A DNA stretch of 45,724 bases from Flavobacteriales bacterium (GCA_022361195.1 JAKSBJ010000074.1:1-45724), one strand, 5' to 3'; positions 23,236-35,868 are shown, counted from the first letter of the stretch. Notes: generated by a model not told the origin, from the letters alone. Numbers and translations: made by a program.

Positions 23236-26200
23236 TTACTGTGTCAATTCATCATACTCAGCCTGGTTTCCGACAACCAATTTTTGGAACTCTCTAAATC
23301 CTGTACCTGCAGGAATGTTGTGTCCAACAATTACGTTCTCTTTCAATCCAAGTAAGTAATCTTCTCTACCGTTAAGTGCAGCTTCGTTCAGTACTTTAGT
23401 TGTTTCCTGGAACGATGCAGCTGAGATAAAGCTTCGTGTTTGTAGGGAAGCTTTAGTGATTCCCTGAAGCATTTGCTCTGAAGTTGCAGGAACAGCATCA
23501 CGTGCTTCAATCAACTTCTTATCTTTTCTCTTTAAGGTAGAGTTTTCGTCTCTCAGTTTTCTAGCAGAAATGATTTGACCCGCTCTGATGTTCTCAGACT
23601 CTCCCGGATCTTCAACTACTTTCTTACCAAATAGACCATCATTCTCTTCAAAGAAATCTGCTTTATGAACAGACTGTCCTTCCAAGAACTTCGTATCTCC
23701 CGGCTCTTTTACTTCAACTTTCAACATCATTTGACGTACGATTACCTCAAAGTGCTTATCGTTGATTTTCACCCCTTGTAGACGATATACCTCCTGAACT
23801 TCATTCACCAAATACTCCTGAACCGCTGTAGGTCCTTTAATATTTAGAATGTCTCTTGGAGTAATCGCACCATCTGATAGTGATTGTCCGGCTTTAACGA
23901 AGTCATTTTCCTGAACCAAAATGTGTTTCGAAAGTGGAACTAGATACTTACGAATCTCTCCTGTTTTCGACTCAATAATGATCTCTCTGTTACCTCTCTT
24001 GATCTTACCGTAAGAAACGATTCCGTCAATCTCAGCAACAACAGCTGGATTAGATGGGTTTCTTGCCTCGAACAACTCAGTAACACGTGGAAGACCTCCT
24101 GTAATATCCCCGGATTTACCAGCAACACGAGGAATCTTAACCAAAATCTGACCAGCGTCAATTACATCTCCCTGATTAACGATAATGTGTGCGCTAACTG
24201 GTAAGTTGTATGATTTTAATTCAGTTCCTTTAGCGTCGGTAATTTTAACCGTAGGAATGTTCTTTTTACTTCTGTTCTCAGTAATTACTTTTTCAGTAAA
24301 TCCGGTTTGCTCATCGATTTCTTCACGATAAGTTTCACCCTCAATGATATTCTCAAATTGGATCTTACCTTTTACCTCTGAGATAATTACTGCATTATAT
24401 GGATCCCATTTACAGATTACGTCGCCTTTCTTAATCTTTCCTTTAGCCTTAATCAAGTGCGATCCGTAAGGGATATTCGCTGTCATTAATACAACTCCTG
24501 TTTCCGAATCAAAAATTCTTGCTTCTCCCGATCGTCCAATAACAACATTTACGTCATTACCTTCAGCATCTTTAGTAGCGATTGTTCTCAACTCATCAAT
24601 TTCGAGTGTTCCGTCAAACTTAGCAGAGATGTTTGTTTCATCAGCAATGTTTGATGCAGTACCCCCAACGTGGAATGTACGTAGTGTTAACTGTGTACCT
24701 GGCTCACCAATTGACTGCGCTGCGATAACACCAACTGCATCACCTTTAACCGCCATCATACTGCTTGAGAGGTTACGTCCATAACACTTAGAACAAACTC
24801 CTCGTTTCATTTCACAAGTCAATACTGATCTTACCTCTACTTCTTCGATTCCAGCCGCCTCAATAGCAGCAGCTTCATCTTCTTCAACTTGTGCACCAGC
24901 AGCAACGATCAACTCGTTTGTTTCAGGGTTGTTAACATCATGAACAGTTACACGACCTAAGATTCTGTCGTATAATGATTCAACGATATCATCATTTTTC
25001 TTCAATGCAGAAACTGTCAACCCTCTTAAAGTTCCACAATCTTCTGCGTTGATAACAACGTCCTGAGCAACGTCAACAAGTCGTCTTGTTAAGTAACCAG
25101 CATCCGCCGTTTTAAGGGCCGTATCCGCCAAACCTTTACGGGCACCGTGAGTTGAAATAAAGTACTCCAATACGGATAATCCTTCTTTAAAGTTGGATAG
25201 AATCGGGTTCTCAATAATATCCTGTGATGAAGCTCCTGATTTTTGTGGCTTGGCCATCAATCCCCTCATTCCGGATAACTGACGAATTTGCTCTTTTGAT
25301 CCCCTTGCTCCAGAGTCCATCATCATATAGATGGAGTTGAATCCTTGTTGATCTTTCGTCAAACGATCCATCAACTTAGAGGTCAAGCGTGTATTAGTAT
25401 GTGTCCAGATATCAATGATTTGGTTGTAACGCTCGTTGTTTGTAATAAGACCCATGTTATAGTTCATCATTACTTCATCAACCTCTTTGTTAGCGTTAGC
25501 TACCATTTCATCTTTTTCCGGTGGAATAATTACGTCATCCAATACAAACGACAATCCACCTTTAAAGGCCATATGATATCCAAGATCCTTAATCTCATCC
25601 AAGAATTTAGCAGTACGTGCAGTTCCACATTTTGCCAATACCTTAGAGATAATGTCTCTTAATGCTTTTTTAGTAAGAATATCATCCACATACCCAACTT
25701 CTTTAGGTACTAACTGGTTAAAGATGACACGCCCACAAGTAGTTTCGATGATACGAGTTACTTCTTCCCCGTTTTCATCAACATCCTGCGCACGAACTTT
25801 AATACCAGCGTGAAGATCCAATCTTCCTTCATTCTTTGCAATAATTACCTCTTCAGGAGAGTAGAAAGTCATTCCTTCACCTTTTACTTCCTTTTCTTCA
25901 GAGTTAACTCTATGCTTTGTAATGTAGTAAAGTCCCAATACCATATCCTGAGAAGGTACTGTAATAGGAGCACCATTTGCAGAGTTACGGATATTGTGTG
26001 AAGAAAGCATTAGCATTTGCGCCTCCAAAATTGCAGCATTACCCAATGGTAAGTGAACCGCCATCTGGTCACCATCAAAGTCGGCGTTGAAGGCCGTACA
26101 TACTAATGGGTGAAGACGAATAGCTTTTCCTTCGATCAACTTAGGTTGGAAAGCCTGGATACCCAAACGGTGAAGCGTTGGGGCACGGTTTAGGAGAACT

Positions 26201-27510
26201 GGATGTCCTTTTAGAACGTTTTCCAAGATATCCCAAACAATTGGCTCTTTCTTATCAACGATTTTCTTAGCTGACTTAACGGTCTTAACAACACCTCTTT
26301 CAATCAACTTACGGATGATGAATGGTTTGAAAAGCTCCGCAGCCATGTTTTTAGGAAGACCACATTCGTGTAATTTCAAATTTGGTCCTACAACAATTAC
26401 CGAACGTGCAGAGTAATCAACCCTTTTCCCTAGTAGGTTTTGACGGAAACGTCCTTGTTTACCTTTAAGGGAATCAGAAAGTGATTTCAACGGTCTGTTT
26501 GATTCTGTCTTAACTGCAGATGATTTTCTGGAGTTGTCGAACAATGAATCAACAGATTCCTGCAACATACGTTTTTCGTTTCTCAAGATTACCTCAGGAG
26601 CTTTGATCTCCAATAATCTCTTCAAACGGTTATTTCTAATAATAACTCTTCGATAAAGATCATTCAAATCTGATGTTGCGAAACGTCCACCATCCAATGG
26701 AACCAATGGTCTCAATTCTGGCGGAATTACTGGAACAACCTTAACGATCATCCACTCTGGTCTGTTTTCAACACGAGTTTGCGAATCTCTCAAAGCTTCT
26801 ACTACCTGCAAACGCTTCAACGCTTCTTTCTTACGTTGTTGCGAAGTTTCAGTATTTGCTTTGTGTCTTAAATCATAAGACAAAGAATCTAAATCCAAAC
26901 GCTGTAATAAATCATGCAATGCTTCTGCACCCATTTTAGCGATGAATTTGTTTGGATCAGTATCCTCAAGATATTGGTTTTCTTTTGGAAGTGTATCCAA
27001 AATGTCAAGATACTCCTCCTCTGACAAGAAATCCATGTATTCCAATGCTTCTCCGTCAGGTCTTTCAGCAATACCTTTTTGGATTACTACGTAACGTTCG
27101 TAGTAAATGATTTGATCCAACTTTTTAGTTGGTAACCCTAAGAGGTAACCAATTTTGTTTGGAAGTGATCTGAAGTACCAGATATGCGCAACAGGAACAA
27201 CTAATGAGATATGTCCCATTCGTTCTCTTCGCACTTTTTTCTCAGTTACTTCAACCCCACAACGATCACAAACGATTCCTTTATATCGGATACGTTTGTA
27301 TTTCCCACAATGACATTCGTAGTCTTTTACCGGTCCAAAAATACGCTCACAAAAAAGCCCATCTCTTTCCGGTTTGTAGGTTCTATAGTTAATTGTTTCA
27401 GGCTTTAAAACTTCACCGTGAGATCGCTCAAGAATCTGCTCCGGAGAAGCCAAACTAATGGTAATTTTATTGAAAGCACTTTTTGGTTGTGTTTCTTTTC
27501 TATAAGCCAT
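23236..27510 (-). CDS. rpoC: DNA-directed RNA polymerase subunit beta'
   Basis: A 1424-residue subunit that carries the catalytic magnesium site. The N-terminal zinc ribbon is visible ([21 protein letters not shown], about 69-89), the catalytic loop [12 protein letters not shown] is intact, and the second zinc site is in the [13 protein letters not shown] region. The C-terminal half contains the trigger loop ([15 protein letters not shown]) and ends with the usual [17 protein letters not shown] segment. The length fits Bacteroidota, which lack the large gammaproteobacterial insert. It follows rpoB by 38 bases and is the last gene before the operon terminator. Confidence 0.98.
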   Translation of the reverse strand: MAYRKETQPKSAFNKITISLASPEQILERSHGEVLKPETINYRTYKPERDGLFCERIFGPVKDYECHCGKYKRIRYKGIVCDRCGVEVTEKKVRRERMGHISLVVPVAHIWYFRSLPNKIGYLLGLPTKKLDQIIYYERYVVIQKGIAERPDGEALEYMDFLSEEEYLDILDTLPKENQYLEDTDPNKFIAKMGAEALHDLLQRLDLDSLSYDLRHKANTETSQQRKKEALKRLQVVEALRDSQTRVENRPEWMIVKVVPVIPPELRPLVPLDGGRFATSDLNDLYRRVIIRNNRLKRLLEIKAPEVILRNEKRMLQESVDSLFDNSRKSSAVKTESNRPLKSLSDSLKGKQGRFRQNLLGKRVDYSARSVIVVGPNLKLHECGLPKNMAAELFKPFIIRKLIERGVVKTVKSAKKIVDKKEPIVWDILENVLKGHPVLLNRAPTLHRLGIQAFQPKLIEGKAIRLHPLVCTAFNADFDGDQMAVHLPLGNAAILEAQMLMLSSHNIRNSANGAPITVPSQDMVLGLYYITKHRVNSEEKEVKGEGMTFYSPEEVIIAKNEGRLDLHAGIKVRAQDVDENGEEVTRIIETTCGRVIFNQLVPKEVGYVDDILTKKALRDIISKVLAKCGTARTAKFLDEIKDLGYHMAFKGGLSFVLDDVIIPPEKDEMVANANKEVDEVMMNYNMGLITNNERYNQIIDIWTHTNTRLTSKLMDRLTKDQQGFNSIYMMMDSGARGSKEQIRQLSGMRGLMAKPQKSGASSQDIIENPILSNFKEGLSVLEYFISTHGARKGLADTALKTADAGYLTRRLVDVAQDVVINAEDCGTLRGLTVSALKKNDDIVESLYDRILGRVTVHDVNNPETNELIVAAGAQVEEDEAAAIEAAGIEEVEVRSVLTCEMKRGVCSKCYGRNLSSSMMAVKGDAVGVIAAQSIGEPGTQLTLRTFHVGGTASNIADETNISAKFDGTLEIDELRTIATKDAEGNDVNVVIGRSGEARIFDSETGVVLMTANIPYGSHLIKAKGKIKKGDVICKWDPYNAVIISEVKGKIQFENIIEGETYREEIDEQTGFTEKVITENRSKKNIPTVKITDAKGTELKSYNLPVSAHIIVNQGDVIDAGQILVKIPRVAGKSGDITGGLPRVTELFEARNPSNPAVVAEIDGIVSYGKIKRGNREIIIESKTGEIRKYLVPLSKHILVQENDFVKAGQSLSDGAITPRDILNIKGPTAVQEYLVNEVQEVYRLQGVKINDKHFEVIVRQMMLKVEVKEPGDTKFLEGQSVHKADFFEENDGLFGKKVVEDPGESENIRAGQIISARKLRDENSTLKRKDKKLIEARDAVPATSEQMLQGITKASLQTRSFISAASFQETTKVLNEAALNGREDYLLGLKENVIVGHNIPAGTGFREFQKLVVGNQAEYDELTQ

Positions 27511-27548
27511 GTTTTATAATTTTTTGTTCAACAAAGATCGATTCCTAA

Positions 27549-30500
27549 TTATTCCATTGTGATGTTCAAACCTAATCCGGCCAACTCGTTCAACAATACG
27601 TTGAATGATTCCGGAATTCCAGGTTCCTGGAAGTTTTCACCTTTCACAATTGATTCGTAAGCTTTCGCTCTACCAATTACGTCATCCGACTTAATGGTAA
27701 GAATCTCTCTCAATATATTTGATGCACCATACGCCTCAAGTGCCCAAACCTCCATCTCACCAAAACGCTGACCACCAAACTGAGCTTTACCACCCAATGG
27801 TTGTTGTGTAATTAGTGAGTAAGGTCCGATAGAACGTGCGTGCATCTTATCGTCAACCATGTGACCAAGTTTCAGCATGTAAATAATACCTACTGTAGCT
27901 GGTTGGTCGAATTTCTCTCCTGTTCCTCCATCAATCAAGTGAGTTCTACCAAATCGAGGAACCCCCGCTTTGTCAGTATGCTCATTAATTTGATCGATTG
28001 AAGCACCATCAAAGATTGGTGTCGCGAACTTAACTCCTAGCTCATCACCTGCCCATCCAAGAACAGTTTCGTAAATCTGTCCAAGGTTCATACGAGAAGG
28101 TACCCCTAGTGGGTTAAGGACAATATCAACAGGTGTTCCGTCTTCCAAGAAAGGCATATCTTCCTGACGAACGATGTTCGCCACAATACCTTTATTTCCG
28201 TGACGACCTGCCATCTTATCTCCAACTTTCAATTTACGTTTCTTAGCTACGTAAACTTTCGCCATTTTCACGATACCAGTTGGTAACTCATCTCCAACAG
28301 AGATTTGGAACTTCTTACGCTTAAATACACCTAATAAATCATTCGCTTTAATAGAGTAGTTATGTAATACTCTTTGGATTAATTTATTTGTGTCAGCGTC
28401 AGCTGTCCAATCGTAAGGATTAACAATTGTGAAATCCACAGTCATCAAGTTCTTTTGAGAGAATTTGATTCCTTTCTTAAGGATCTCTTCTTTAAAGTTA
28501 TTGTAAACCCCTGCTGATTTATTATCACCAACAATTTCCAAAAGCTTTTCAATCAAAACTAACTTCAACTCAGCTGCTTCTTTTTCGTAATCAGCATCCA
28601 ATTGAGCTAAGATTGGTTTGTCTTTCGCTTTTGTTTTTCTATCCTTAATTGCTCTTGAGAACAATTTTTTATCGATAACAACACCTCTCAATGAAGGAGA
28701 AGCTTTTAATGAAGCATCTTTTACATCTCCTGCTTTATCACCGAAGATCGCTCTCAATAGTTTCTCTTCTGGTGAAGGATCTGTTTCTCCTTTTGGTGTA
28801 ATTTTTCCAATTAGGATATCACCTTCTTTGATGTCAGCACCCACACGGATAATTCCGTTTTCATCCAAATCTTTAGTTGCTTCTTCCGAAACGTTTGGAA
28901 TATCAGCTGTCAACTCTTCCAATCCTCGTTTTGTATCTCGAACTTCCAATGCATATTCATCGATATGAACTGAAGTAAAGATATCATCGCGAACAATCTT
29001 CTCTGAGATTACAATCGCATCCTCAAAGTTATATCCTTGCCAAGGCATGAAGGCCACTTTTAGGTTTTGTCCCAATGCTAGCTCACCAGCTTGAGTCGCA
29101 TACCCTTCACAAAGTACCTGTCCTTTTTCAACTTTATCTCCTTTTGAAACAATTGGACGAAGGTTAATTGTTGTACTTTGGTTTGTTTTCTGGAATTTTG
29201 TTAACTCATAAGTTTTCAAATCTCCATCAAAGCTTACCAATCTATCTGCATTAGACAAGTTGTATCGAATCTTGATTTCGTTTGCATCAACATATTCTAC
29301 AACTCCAGTACCTTCAGCATTAATCAATACACGTGAGTCACGCGCAACCAATTTCTCAATACCTGTACCAACAATTGGTGAATTAGGCTTAAGAAGTGGA
29401 ACTGCCTGACGCTGCATGTTTGATCCCATCAAGGCACGGTTGGCATCATCATGCTCCAAGAATGGAATTGACGAAGCCGCGATAGATGCAATTTGGTTGG
29501 TTCCAACGTCCATGTAACTAATAGCGTCAGGAGCAACAACCGGGAAGTCACCTTCCAATCTTGCTTTAATCTTCTCATTCGCGAACTTACCACTACCATC
29601 CAATTCAGCAGATGCCTGTGCAATGATTCTACTTTCTTCCTCTTCAGCACTCAAATAAATTGGCTGACCTTTAACGTCAACTTTTCCACCTTCAACTTTC
29701 CAGTATGGAGTTTCGATGAATCCTAATTTGTTCACTTTTGCATATACACACAAAGATGAAATCAAACCAATATTTGGTCCCTCAGGTGTCTCAATTGTAC
29801 AAAGACGTCCATAGTGTGTGTAGTGAACGTCACGCACCTCAAACCCTGCTCTCTCTCTCGAAAGACCTCCAGGCCCGAGTGCCGATAATCTTCTTTTGTG
29901 CGTTACCTCTGAAAGTGGATTCGTTTGATCCATGAACTGAGATAACTGGTTTGTACCAAAGAAAGAGTTAATTACAGATGATAACGTTTTAGCGTTAATC
30001 AAATCAATTGGCGTAAACACCTCGTTATCTCTAACGTTCATACGCTCACGGATAGTTCTTGCCATTCTGGCTAAACCAACTCCGAATTGATTGTGTAACT
30101 GTTCTCCTACTGTACGTACACGTCTGTTAGACAAGTGATCGATATCATCAATCTCTGCTTTCGCATTGATTAACTCAATCAAATACTTAACGATCAAAAT
30201 GATATCTTCTTTCGTCAATACCTTTTGCTCGATGTCTGTATCCAGACCTAATTTTTTATTGATTCTATAACGACCAACTTCTCCCAAATCGTATCGAGTA
30301 TCCGAGAAGAATAATTTCTCAAATACGTTACGAGCTGTTTCAAAATCAGGTGGCTCAGCATTACGCAATTGACGGTAAATATGCTCAACTGCCTCTTTTT
30401 CTGAGTTGGACGTATCTTTTTGTAAAGTATTATAGATAATCGCAAAATCAGCAGAGTTTACATTTTCCTTGTGAAGGATAATGGTTTTAACTCCTGAATC

Positions 30501-31361
30501 TACAATTAAATCAATGTGCTCTTTTTCAAGGAGTGTCTCACGATCTAACAATACTTCGTTACGCTCGATTGATACAACCTCTCCCGTATCTTCATCAACG
30601 AAATCCTCTACCCAGGTTTTTAGCACTCTCGCTGCTAATTTTCTACCTAAAACTTTTTTAAGCCCGGCTTTGGTTACCTTCACTTCATCAGCAAGGTCGA
30701 AAATTTCAAGGATGTCCTTATCACTTTCGTATCCAATTGCACGGAAAAGTGTAGTAACCGGTAATTTTTTCTTTCTATCGATGTAAGCATACATCACCGA
30801 GTTGATATCGGTGGCAAACTCTATCCACGATCCTTTAAAAGGAATAATTCTCGCCGAATAAAGTTTTGTTCCATTTGCATGACGGCTTTGTCCGAAGAAC
30901 ACTCCCGGTGAACGGTGAAGCTGAGAAACGATAACACGCTCTGCTCCGTTTACCACGAATGACCCTTTTGGCGTCATGTATGGAATTGTACCCAAATATA
31001 CATCCTGAACGATTGTCTCGAAATCTTCGTGCTCAGGGTCGGTACAATATAATTTCAATTTGGCCTTAAGGGGCACACTGTAAGTCAATCCTCTATCGAT
31101 ACACTCTGTGATGGTGTAACGTGGTGGATCAATAAAATAATCCAAAAACTCCAGAACGAATTGATTTCTGGTATCTGTGATTGGGAAATTTTCACTAAAT
31201 ACTTTAAACAGTCCCTCGTCACTTCTATTTTCCGGTGTTGTTTCCAACTGAAAGAATTGCCTAAATGATTCTAGCTGTATGTCTAGAAAATCAGGGTAGT
31301 CAAATTGCGTTGACTGACTACTAAAATTGATTCTTTCTTGATTTTTATTATTTGTCCCCAA
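27549..31361 (-). CDS. rpoB: DNA-directed RNA polymerase subunit beta
   Basis: A 1270-residue subunit forming the other half of the RNA polymerase active centre. Characteristic sequences include [34 protein letters not shown] (rifampicin-binding region), [25 protein letters not shown], and [12 protein letters not shown]. The rifampicin-region residues look like the sensitive wild type. The start appears to be TTG at 31361: an upstream stop closes the frame and no ATG precedes the conserved [17 protein letters not shown]. The 96 bases between rplL and this gene hold the strong hairpin at 31402-31440, likely controlling the step between ribosomal-protein and polymerase synthesis. Confidence 0.98.
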   Translation of the reverse strand: MGTNNKNQERINFSSQSTQFDYPDFLDIQLESFRQFFQLETTPENRSDEGLFKVFSENFPITDTRNQFVLEFLDYFIDPPRYTITECIDRGLTYSVPLKAKLKLYCTDPEHEDFETIVQDVYLGTIPYMTPKGSFVVNGAERVIVSQLHRSPGVFFGQSRHANGTKLYSARIIPFKGSWIEFATDINSVMYAYIDRKKKLPVTTLFRAIGYESDKDILEIFDLADEVKVTKAGLKKVLGRKLAARVLKTWVEDFVDEDTGEVVSIERNEVLLDRETLLEKEHIDLIVDSGVKTIILHKENVNSADFAIIYNTLQKDTSNSEKEAVEHIYRQLRNAEPPDFETARNVFEKLFFSDTRYDLGEVGRYRINKKLGLDTDIEQKVLTKEDIILIVKYLIELINAKAEIDDIDHLSNRRVRTVGEQLHNQFGVGLARMARTIRERMNVRDNEVFTPIDLINAKTLSSVINSFFGTNQLSQFMDQTNPLSEVTHKRRLSALGPGGLSRERAGFEVRDVHYTHYGRLCTIETPEGPNIGLISSLCVYAKVNKLGFIETPYWKVEGGKVDVKGQPIYLSAEEEESRIIAQASAELDGSGKFANEKIKARLEGDFPVVAPDAISYMDVGTNQIASIAASSIPFLEHDDANRALMGSNMQRQAVPLLKPNSPIVGTGIEKLVARDSRVLINAEGTGVVEYVDANEIKIRYNLSNADRLVSFDGDLKTYELTKFQKTNQSTTINLRPIVSKGDKVEKGQVLCEGYATQAGELALGQNLKVAFMPWQGYNFEDAIVISEKIVRDDIFTSVHIDEYALEVRDTKRGLEELTADIPNVSEEATKDLDENGIIRVGADIKEGDILIGKITPKGETDPSPEEKLLRAIFGDKAGDVKDASLKASPSLRGVVIDKKLFSRAIKDRKTKAKDKPILAQLDADYEKEAAELKLVLIEKLLEIVGDNKSAGVYNNFKEEILKKGIKFSQKNLMTVDFTIVNPYDWTADADTNKLIQRVLHNYSIKANDLLGVFKRKKFQISVGDELPTGIVKMAKVYVAKKRKLKVGDKMAGRHGNKGIVANIVRQEDMPFLEDGTPVDIVLNPLGVPSRMNLGQIYETVLGWAGDELGVKFATPIFDGASIDQINEHTDKAGVPRFGRTHLIDGGTGEKFDQPATVGIIYMLKLGHMVDDKMHARSIGPYSLITQQPLGGKAQFGGQRFGEMEVWALEAYGASNILREILTIKSDDVIGRAKAYESIVKGENFQEPGIPESFNVLLNELAGLGLNITME

Positions 31362-31401
31362 GGTGAAAAGTTTTAATTATAAAAAATAAGCAACTATAAA
31401 A

Positions 31402-31440
31402 CAGGAGTAGGCACAAGCCAAAAAAGCCGTGCCTATCCTG
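31402..31440 (-). terminator. attenuator-like hairpin between rplL and rpoB
   Basis: Twelve base pairs with a single bulged base: 31402-31414 pairs with 31429-31440 around a 14-base loop. On the minus strand it is followed by only TTTTA, so it should be a partial terminator or an RNase processing site rather than a full stop. The corresponding rplL-rpoB junction is an attenuator and RNase III site in E. coli. Confidence 0.65.
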
Positions 31441-31457
31441 GTAATTGTAAGTATGTC

Positions 31458-31835
31458 TTACTTGATTTCAACTTCAGCTCCTGCCTCTTCCAAAGAAGAT
31501 TTAAGACCTTCAGCCTCATCTTTAGCAACACCTTCTTTTAATGTAGCAGGTGCTCCATCAACTAATTCCTTAGCTTCTTTCAATCCTTTTCCTGTCAATT
31601 CTTTAACCAACTTAACTACAGCTAGTTTAGAACCTCCAGCAGCTTTAAGAATTACATCGAACTCAGTTTTCTCTTCTCCACCGTCTCCGTCTCCTGATCC
31701 AGGAGCAGCAACTGCAACTGCAGCAGCAGCAGCTGGTTCAATACCGTATTCTTCTTTAAGAATCTCAGCAAGTTCGTTAACTTCTTTTACTGTAAGGTTA
31801 ACTAATTGTTCAGCGAAATCTTTTAATTCAGCCAT
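31458..31835 (-). CDS. rplL: 50S ribosomal protein L7/L12
   Basis: A 125-residue stalk protein. The N-terminal dimerisation domain (1-31), an alanine/glycine-rich hinge (about 35-52, [19 protein letters not shown]) and the C-terminal factor-binding domain ([38 protein letters not shown]) are all clear. It recruits translation GTPases to the ribosome. It lies 27 bases after rplJ in the usual order. Confidence 0.97.
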   Translation of the reverse strand: MAELKDFAEQLVNLTVKEVNELAEILKEEYGIEPAAAAAVAVAAPGSGDGDGGEEKTEFDVILKAAGGSKLAVVKLVKELTGKGLKEAKELVDGAPATLKEGVAKDEAEGLKSSLEEAGAEVEIK

Positions 31836-31862
31836 TTTATTTTGTTTTAATTTAAGTTAATA

Positions 31863-32390
31863 CTATGCTTCCGCTCTTTCGGAAAGCGTTTTAATAAGTC
31901 CTGCAATTGTGCTACCTCCAGACTTAAGTCCAGAAACAACATTCTTAGCAGGAGATTGAAGAAGTCCGATAATATCTCCGATAAGCTCTTCTTTACTTTT
32001 GATGGTAGTCAAGAACTCTAGGTTCTCTTCTCCAGTATAGATCGCTTCTTCGATAAACGCACCTTTTAAAAGTGGTTTTTCGTGTTTTTTACGGAAGTCT
32101 TTTATCAGTCTTGCCGGGGCATTTCCCACTTCTGAGAACATAATTGCGGTAGGACCACTCAAAACTCCGTAAAGTTCTTCGTAGTTCTTATCCTCAACAC
32201 GCTCAAGAGCTTTCTTAAGCAAAGTGTTTTTTACAACTCTTAGCTCAATATTGTTCTTGAAACATCTTTCTCTTAGTGTATTGACAGTTTCTACGTTTAA
32301 GTCAGCAGTATCCGTCAAATAGAATACACCCGTCTCAGACAACTTAGCTGTCAAATCTTCAATGTACTGTGATTTTTCCTCTTTTGTCAT
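31863..32390 (-). CDS. rplJ: 50S ribosomal protein L10
   Basis: A 175-residue stalk-base protein that binds 23S rRNA and anchors L7/L12 dimers. Typical parts are MTKEEKSQYIEDLTAKLSE at the start, VKNTLLKKALE (about 55-65), GPTAIMFSE and the C-terminal helix (IAGLIKTLSERAEA) to which L12 attaches. In many bacteria the L10-L12 complex represses translation of its own mRNA. No leader structure could be identified by eye. It starts 13 bases after rplA. Confidence 0.97.
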   Translation of the reverse strand: MTKEEKSQYIEDLTAKLSETGVFYLTDTADLNVETVNTLRERCFKNNIELRVVKNTLLKKALERVEDKNYEELYGVLSGPTAIMFSEVGNAPARLIKDFRKKHEKPLLKGAFIEEAIYTGEENLEFLTTIKSKEELIGDIIGLLQSPAKNVVSGLKSGGSTIAGLIKTLSERAEA

Positions 32391-32403
32391 ATCGAGTGTT
32401 TAT

Positions 32404-33099
32404 TTAACTCACAAAGGCTTTTGTGTCAATGTTAATACTAGGACTCATCGTCGAACTCATGTAAATACTTTTAATGTATGTACCTTTTGCCGCCGAAGGT
32501 TTCAATTTTACAATTGTTTGAAGCAATTCTCTAGCATTATCTTCAATCTTATTAGAATCAAAAGATGCTTTTCCAATGCTTGAGTGAATGATTCCGAATT
32601 TATCAACTCTAAAATCGATTTTACCTGCTTTTACGTCTGTAACTGCTTTACCAACTTCCATTGTAACAGTTCCGGTTTTTGGATTCGGCATAAGACCACG
32701 TGGTCCTAAGATACGACCCAAAGCCCCTACTTTCCCCATTACAGAAGGCATGGTAATAATTACATCAACGTCAGTCCAACCACCTTTAATTTTGGTGATA
32801 TACTCATCAAGCCCAACATAATCAGCACCTGCTTCTTTAGCCTCAGCTTCTTTGTCAGGAGTACAAAGTACAAGTACTTTAACATCCTTACCAGTTCCGT
32901 GAGGTAAAGCAACAGTTCCACGAACCATTTCGTTAGCTTTACGCGGGTCAACTCCTAATCGAACTGCCACATCAACAGATGCGTCAAATTTCGCGTTAGT
33001 AATTTCTTTAACGAGACCACAAGCCTCTGTTAAAGAGTACGCTTTTTCCTTGTCAATTTTAGCAAGGACTTCTTTTCTTTTCTTTCCAATTCGTCCCAT
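32404..33099 (-). CDS. rplA: 50S ribosomal protein L1
   Basis: A 231-residue protein of the L1 stalk, involved in release of deacylated tRNA and often a translational repressor of the L11 operon. Signature sequences are [49 protein letters not shown] and [18 protein letters not shown]. Five bases separate it from rplK, so the two are translated as a pair. Confidence 0.97.
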   Translation of the reverse strand: MGRIGKKRKEVLAKIDKEKAYSLTEACGLVKEITNAKFDASVDVAVRLGVDPRKANEMVRGTVALPHGTGKDVKVLVLCTPDKEAEAKEAGADYVGLDEYITKIKGGWTDVDVIITMPSVMGKVGALGRILGPRGLMPNPKTGTVTMEVGKAVTDVKAGKIDFRVDKFGIIHSSIGKASFDSNKIEDNARELLQTIVKLKPSAAKGTYIKSIYMSSTMSPSINIDTKAFVS

Positions 33100-33104
33100 A
33101 ACTA

Positions 33105-33545
33105 TTAATTTTCAGGAAATTCACCAGTAACAGTAATACCCATACTTCTTGCAGTACCGGCTACCATTTTCATTGCAGATTCAACTTTGAACGCATTCAT
33201 ATCCTGAATTTTATCTTCAGCAATGGTTCTAACTTGATCCCAAGAAACTTTTGCTACTTTTATTCGATTTGGTTCAGATGAACCTGACTTGATTTTAGCG
33301 GCTTCCATGAGTTGTACAGCTACAGGTGGAGTCTTAACGATAAAATCGAAAGACTTGTCACCGTAAACAGTAATAACAACAGGAAGGACCTTTCCAGCTT
33401 TCTCCTGGGTTCTAGCATTGAACTGCTTGCAGAACTCCATGATATTAACCCCTTTGGCACCTAGAGCAGGACCAACAGGAGGCGCTGGATTAGCTGCTCC
33501 ACCTCTAATCTGGAGCTTGATTAATCCATCAACTTGTTTTGCCAT
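33105..33545 (-). CDS. rplK: 50S ribosomal protein L11
   Basis: A 146-residue protein binding the GTPase-associated region of 23S rRNA. It shows the standard start ([29 protein letters not shown]), the proline-rich segment and linker, and the rRNA-binding C-terminal domain ([25 protein letters not shown]). The 93 bases before it, between nusG and rplK, contain no gene. An L1-binding leader could lie there but was not recognised. Confidence 0.97.
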   Translation of the reverse strand: MAKQVDGLIKLQIRGGAANPAPPVGPALGAKGVNIMEFCKQFNARTQEKAGKVLPVVITVYGDKSFDFIVKTPPVAVQLMEAAKIKSGSSEPNRIKVAKVSWDQVRTIAEDKIQDMNAFKVESAMKMVAGTARSMGITVTGEFPEN

Positions 33546-33638
33546 TTTTGTTTGTTTTTTGTAGTACTAACACGCGTTAATCGAGGGTGGGAAGCATTAA
33601 TAACACCAACGTAGCGCTCCTACACGTTTATAAAAATC

Positions 33639-34190
33639 TTAACCTTGTTTTTCAACTTGCATGTAGTTCAACTCCAGTGGAGTCTTTCTACCAAATATCT
33701 TAACCATCACCTCAAGCTTCTTCTTCTCTTCGTTAATATTTTCAATAACTCCGTTAAATCCATTGAAAGGACCGTCAATTACCTTAACAGTTTCTCCCAA
33801 TACATACGGAATGTTCATTTCTTCTTCTTGCTCAGCTAGCTCATCAACTTTCCCTAAGATTCGGTTCACTTCGCTCATTCGCATTGGCATAGGATCTCCT
33901 CCTTTAACTGCCGACATGAATCCGATCACATTTGGAACGCTTTTGATGACGTGCTGAACTTCCCCTTCCAATGCTGCTTCTACAAGCACATATCCAGGAA
34001 GGTAATTTCTTTCTTTACTAATCTTTTTCCCGTTACGGATTTGATACACCTTTTCGGTTGGAATAAGAACTTGCCCTACCAACTTTTCTAAACCATGGCG
34101 TTTTACTTCAAGCTCGATGTAATCACGAACTTTCTTTTCTTTACCACCAATAGCTCTTACAACGTACCAACGTTTCTTTACTTCCGTCAT
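33639..34190 (-). CDS. nusG: transcription termination/antitermination protein NusG
   Basis: A 183-residue elongation factor that binds the beta' clamp helices of RNA polymerase and links it to Rho or the ribosome. The NGN domain (about 1-115) has KRWYVVRAIGGKEKKVRDYIE and LPGYVLVEA. The C-terminal KOW domain (about 128-183) has VKVIDGPFNGFNGVIENINEEKKKLEVMVKIFGR. It follows secE by 7 bases, the common arrangement. Confidence 0.97.
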   Translation of the reverse strand: MTEVKKRWYVVRAIGGKEKKVRDYIELEVKRHGLEKLVGQVLIPTEKVYQIRNGKKISKERNYLPGYVLVEAALEGEVQHVIKSVPNVIGFMSAVKGGDPMPMRMSEVNRILGKVDELAEQEEEMNIPYVLGETVKVIDGPFNGFNGVIENINEEKKKLEVMVKIFGRKTPLELNYMQVEKQG

Positions 34191-34197
34191 CTGTAAG

Positions 34198-34452
34198 TTA
34201 TTTATAAGCTCCTATCAAATCGTAATACAATCCTAAGACTCCGCTCCAAAGTGGATAGACAGGGTCACCTGCTTCTCCAAATTTTATATTAATACCAAAA
34301 ATGTAATCCATCACGAAAATTGATAATGCAAAGATTACTGATGCCACTAGAACGACAATTGAACTTGATTGCAATTGACTCCAAGTTGGCCAAGTTACCT
34401 TGTGTACCAATTCACTGAAAGACTCCTCTATGTATTGAATAATATTTGCCAC
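34198..34452 (-). CDS. secE: preprotein translocase subunit SecE
   Basis: An 84-residue single-span component of the SecYEG channel. The amphipathic helix with SFSELVHKVTWPTWSQLQSSSIVVL precedes the transmembrane segment (about 29-52). A C-terminal extension of about 30 residues (FGEAGDPVYPLWSGVLGLYYDLIGAYK) is longer than the minimal form. The start codon is GTG at 34452, since no in-frame ATG precedes the conserved helix. It lies between tRNA-Trp and nusG. Confidence 0.93.
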   Translation of the reverse strand: MANIIQYIEESFSELVHKVTWPTWSQLQSSSIVVLVASVIFALSIFVMDYIFGINIKFGEAGDPVYPLWSGVLGLYYDLIGAYK

Positions 34453-34494
34453 TTTGTAATTTTTTTCTCAGGCTTTTACACCTGTTTGTTTTTG

Positions 34495-34567
34495 CACGGG
34501 CGGAAGGATTCGAACCCTCATCAACGGTGTTGGAGACCGGTATTCTACCATTGAACTACGCCCGTAA
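34495..34567 (-). tRNA. trnW: tRNA-Trp (anticodon CCA)
   Basis: 73 nt. Acceptor ACGGGCG pairs with CGCCCGT, discriminator G. D-arm AGTTCAATGGTAGAAT, anticodon loop CTCCAAC giving CCA, T-loop GGTTCGAATCC. The 3' CCA is not encoded. It lies between tuf and secE. Confidence 0.95.
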
Positions 34568-34571
34568 AAGC

Positions 34572-34609
34572 GAGGATATCCCGACCGTTAAGTCGGGACT
34601 CTCTCGCAT
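34572..34609 (-). promoter_or_regulatory. two-tier stem-loop between tuf and tRNA-Trp
   Basis: An inner 7-bp stem (34581-34587 with 34594-34600, loop 6) is enclosed by an outer 5-bp stem GCGAG/CTCGC (34572-34576 with 34605-34609). There is no T-run, so an RNA-processing structure releasing the tRNA is more likely than a terminator. Confidence 0.5.
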
Positions 34610-34628
34610 GTATTTATCTTCGAGATTA

Positions 34629-35816
34629 TTATTCAATAATCTTAGTCACCTGTCCAGCACCTACTGTTCTACCACCTTCTCTGATCGCAAATCTCAAACC
34701 TTCGTTGATTGCAACAGGAACGATTAAGTTAACAGTAATAGATACGTTATCACCAGGCATTACCATTTCTCTTCCTTCTTCAAGGATGATTTCTCCGGTA
34801 ACGTCAGTTGTTCTTAAGTAGAACTGTGGTCTATATTTGTTATGGAAAGGAGTGTGACGTCCACCTTCTTCTTTTTTCAAGATATACACCTCAGCAGTAA
34901 ATTTAGTGTGAGGAGTAATTGAACCAGGCTTAGCGATTACCATTCCTCTTCTGATATCAGATTTCTCGATACCTCTCAAAAGAAGACCTACGTTATCACC
35001 AGCTTCACCTCTATCCAAGATTTTTCTAAACATCTCAACCCCTGTTACAGTAGAAGAAAGTTTTTCATCACCCATTCCGATGATATCTACTTCTTCACCA
35101 GAGTTGATTACACCAGTTTCGATTTTTCCAGTAGCAACAGTACCACGTCCAGTAATTGAGAATACATCCTCAACTGGCATCAAGAAGTCTTTATCAACCT
35201 CTCTCATTGGAAGTTCGATCCAGTTATCAACAGCATCCATCAATTCATGGATAGTACCTTCCCATTTTTCTTCTCCGTTTAATCCACCAAGAGCAGAACC
35301 AGCGATTACTGGAGTGTTATCACCATCGTACTCGTAGAACGAAAGTAATTCTCTGATCTCCATTTCAACTAACTCTAAAAGCTCCTCATCATCAACCATA
35401 TCCACTTTGTTCATGAATACAACCATACGAGGAACACCAACTTGTCTTCCTAATAGGATGTGCTCACGAGTTTGTGGCATAGGTCCATCTGTAGCAGCTA
35501 CTACCAAGATAGCACCATCCATTTGAGCAGCACCAGTTACCATGTTCTTTACATAGTCGGCGTGACCTGGACAGTCAACGTGTGCGTAGTGTCTGTTAGC
35601 AGTTTCGTATTCAACGTGAGACGTATTAATAGTAATACCTCTTTCTTTTTCTTCAGGCGCGTTATCGATTGTATCGAAATCTCTAACCTCGGCGTTACCA
35701 GCTTTTCCTAATACTACAGTGATAGCAGCAGTAAGGGTAGTTTTTCCGTGGTCAACGTGACCAATAGTTCCAATATTTACGTGTGGTTTGGAACGGTCAA
35801 AATTTTCCTTAGCCAT
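34629..35816 (-). CDS. tuf: translation elongation factor Tu
   Basis: A 395-residue GTPase that delivers aminoacyl-tRNA to the ribosome. G1 is [10 protein letters not shown] (19-28), switch and G3 are [12 protein letters not shown], and G4 is NKVDMVDD, followed by domains 2 and 3 ([24 protein letters not shown]). The C-terminus reads [15 protein letters not shown]. It is encoded between tRNA-Thr(GGT) and tRNA-Trp. This is the only copy in the window. Confidence 0.98.
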   Translation of the reverse strand: MAKENFDRSKPHVNIGTIGHVDHGKTTLTAAITVVLGKAGNAEVRDFDTIDNAPEEKERGITINTSHVEYETANRHYAHVDCPGHADYVKNMVTGAAQMDGAILVVAATDGPMPQTREHILLGRQVGVPRMVVFMNKVDMVDDEELLELVEMEIRELLSFYEYDGDNTPVIAGSALGGLNGEEKWEGTIHELMDAVDNWIELPMREVDKDFLMPVEDVFSITGRGTVATGKIETGVINSGEEVDIIGMGDEKLSSTVTGVEMFRKILDRGEAGDNVGLLLRGIEKSDIRRGMVIAKPGSITPHTKFTAEVYILKKEEGGRHTPFHNKYRPQFYLRTTDVTGEIILEEGREMVMPGDNVSITVNLIVPVAINEGLRFAIREGGRTVGAGQVTKIIE

Positions 35817-35868
35817 AACTTACAATTGTTTACTTTATTATTTATATCAAAATTTATACAACACCAAA

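Noticed and set aside
31429..31860. Long open frame on the plus strand opposite rplL
   Set aside because: It mirrors the alanine-rich rplL codons and encodes a low-complexity Ser/Ala/Pro sequence; it is an antisense shadow.
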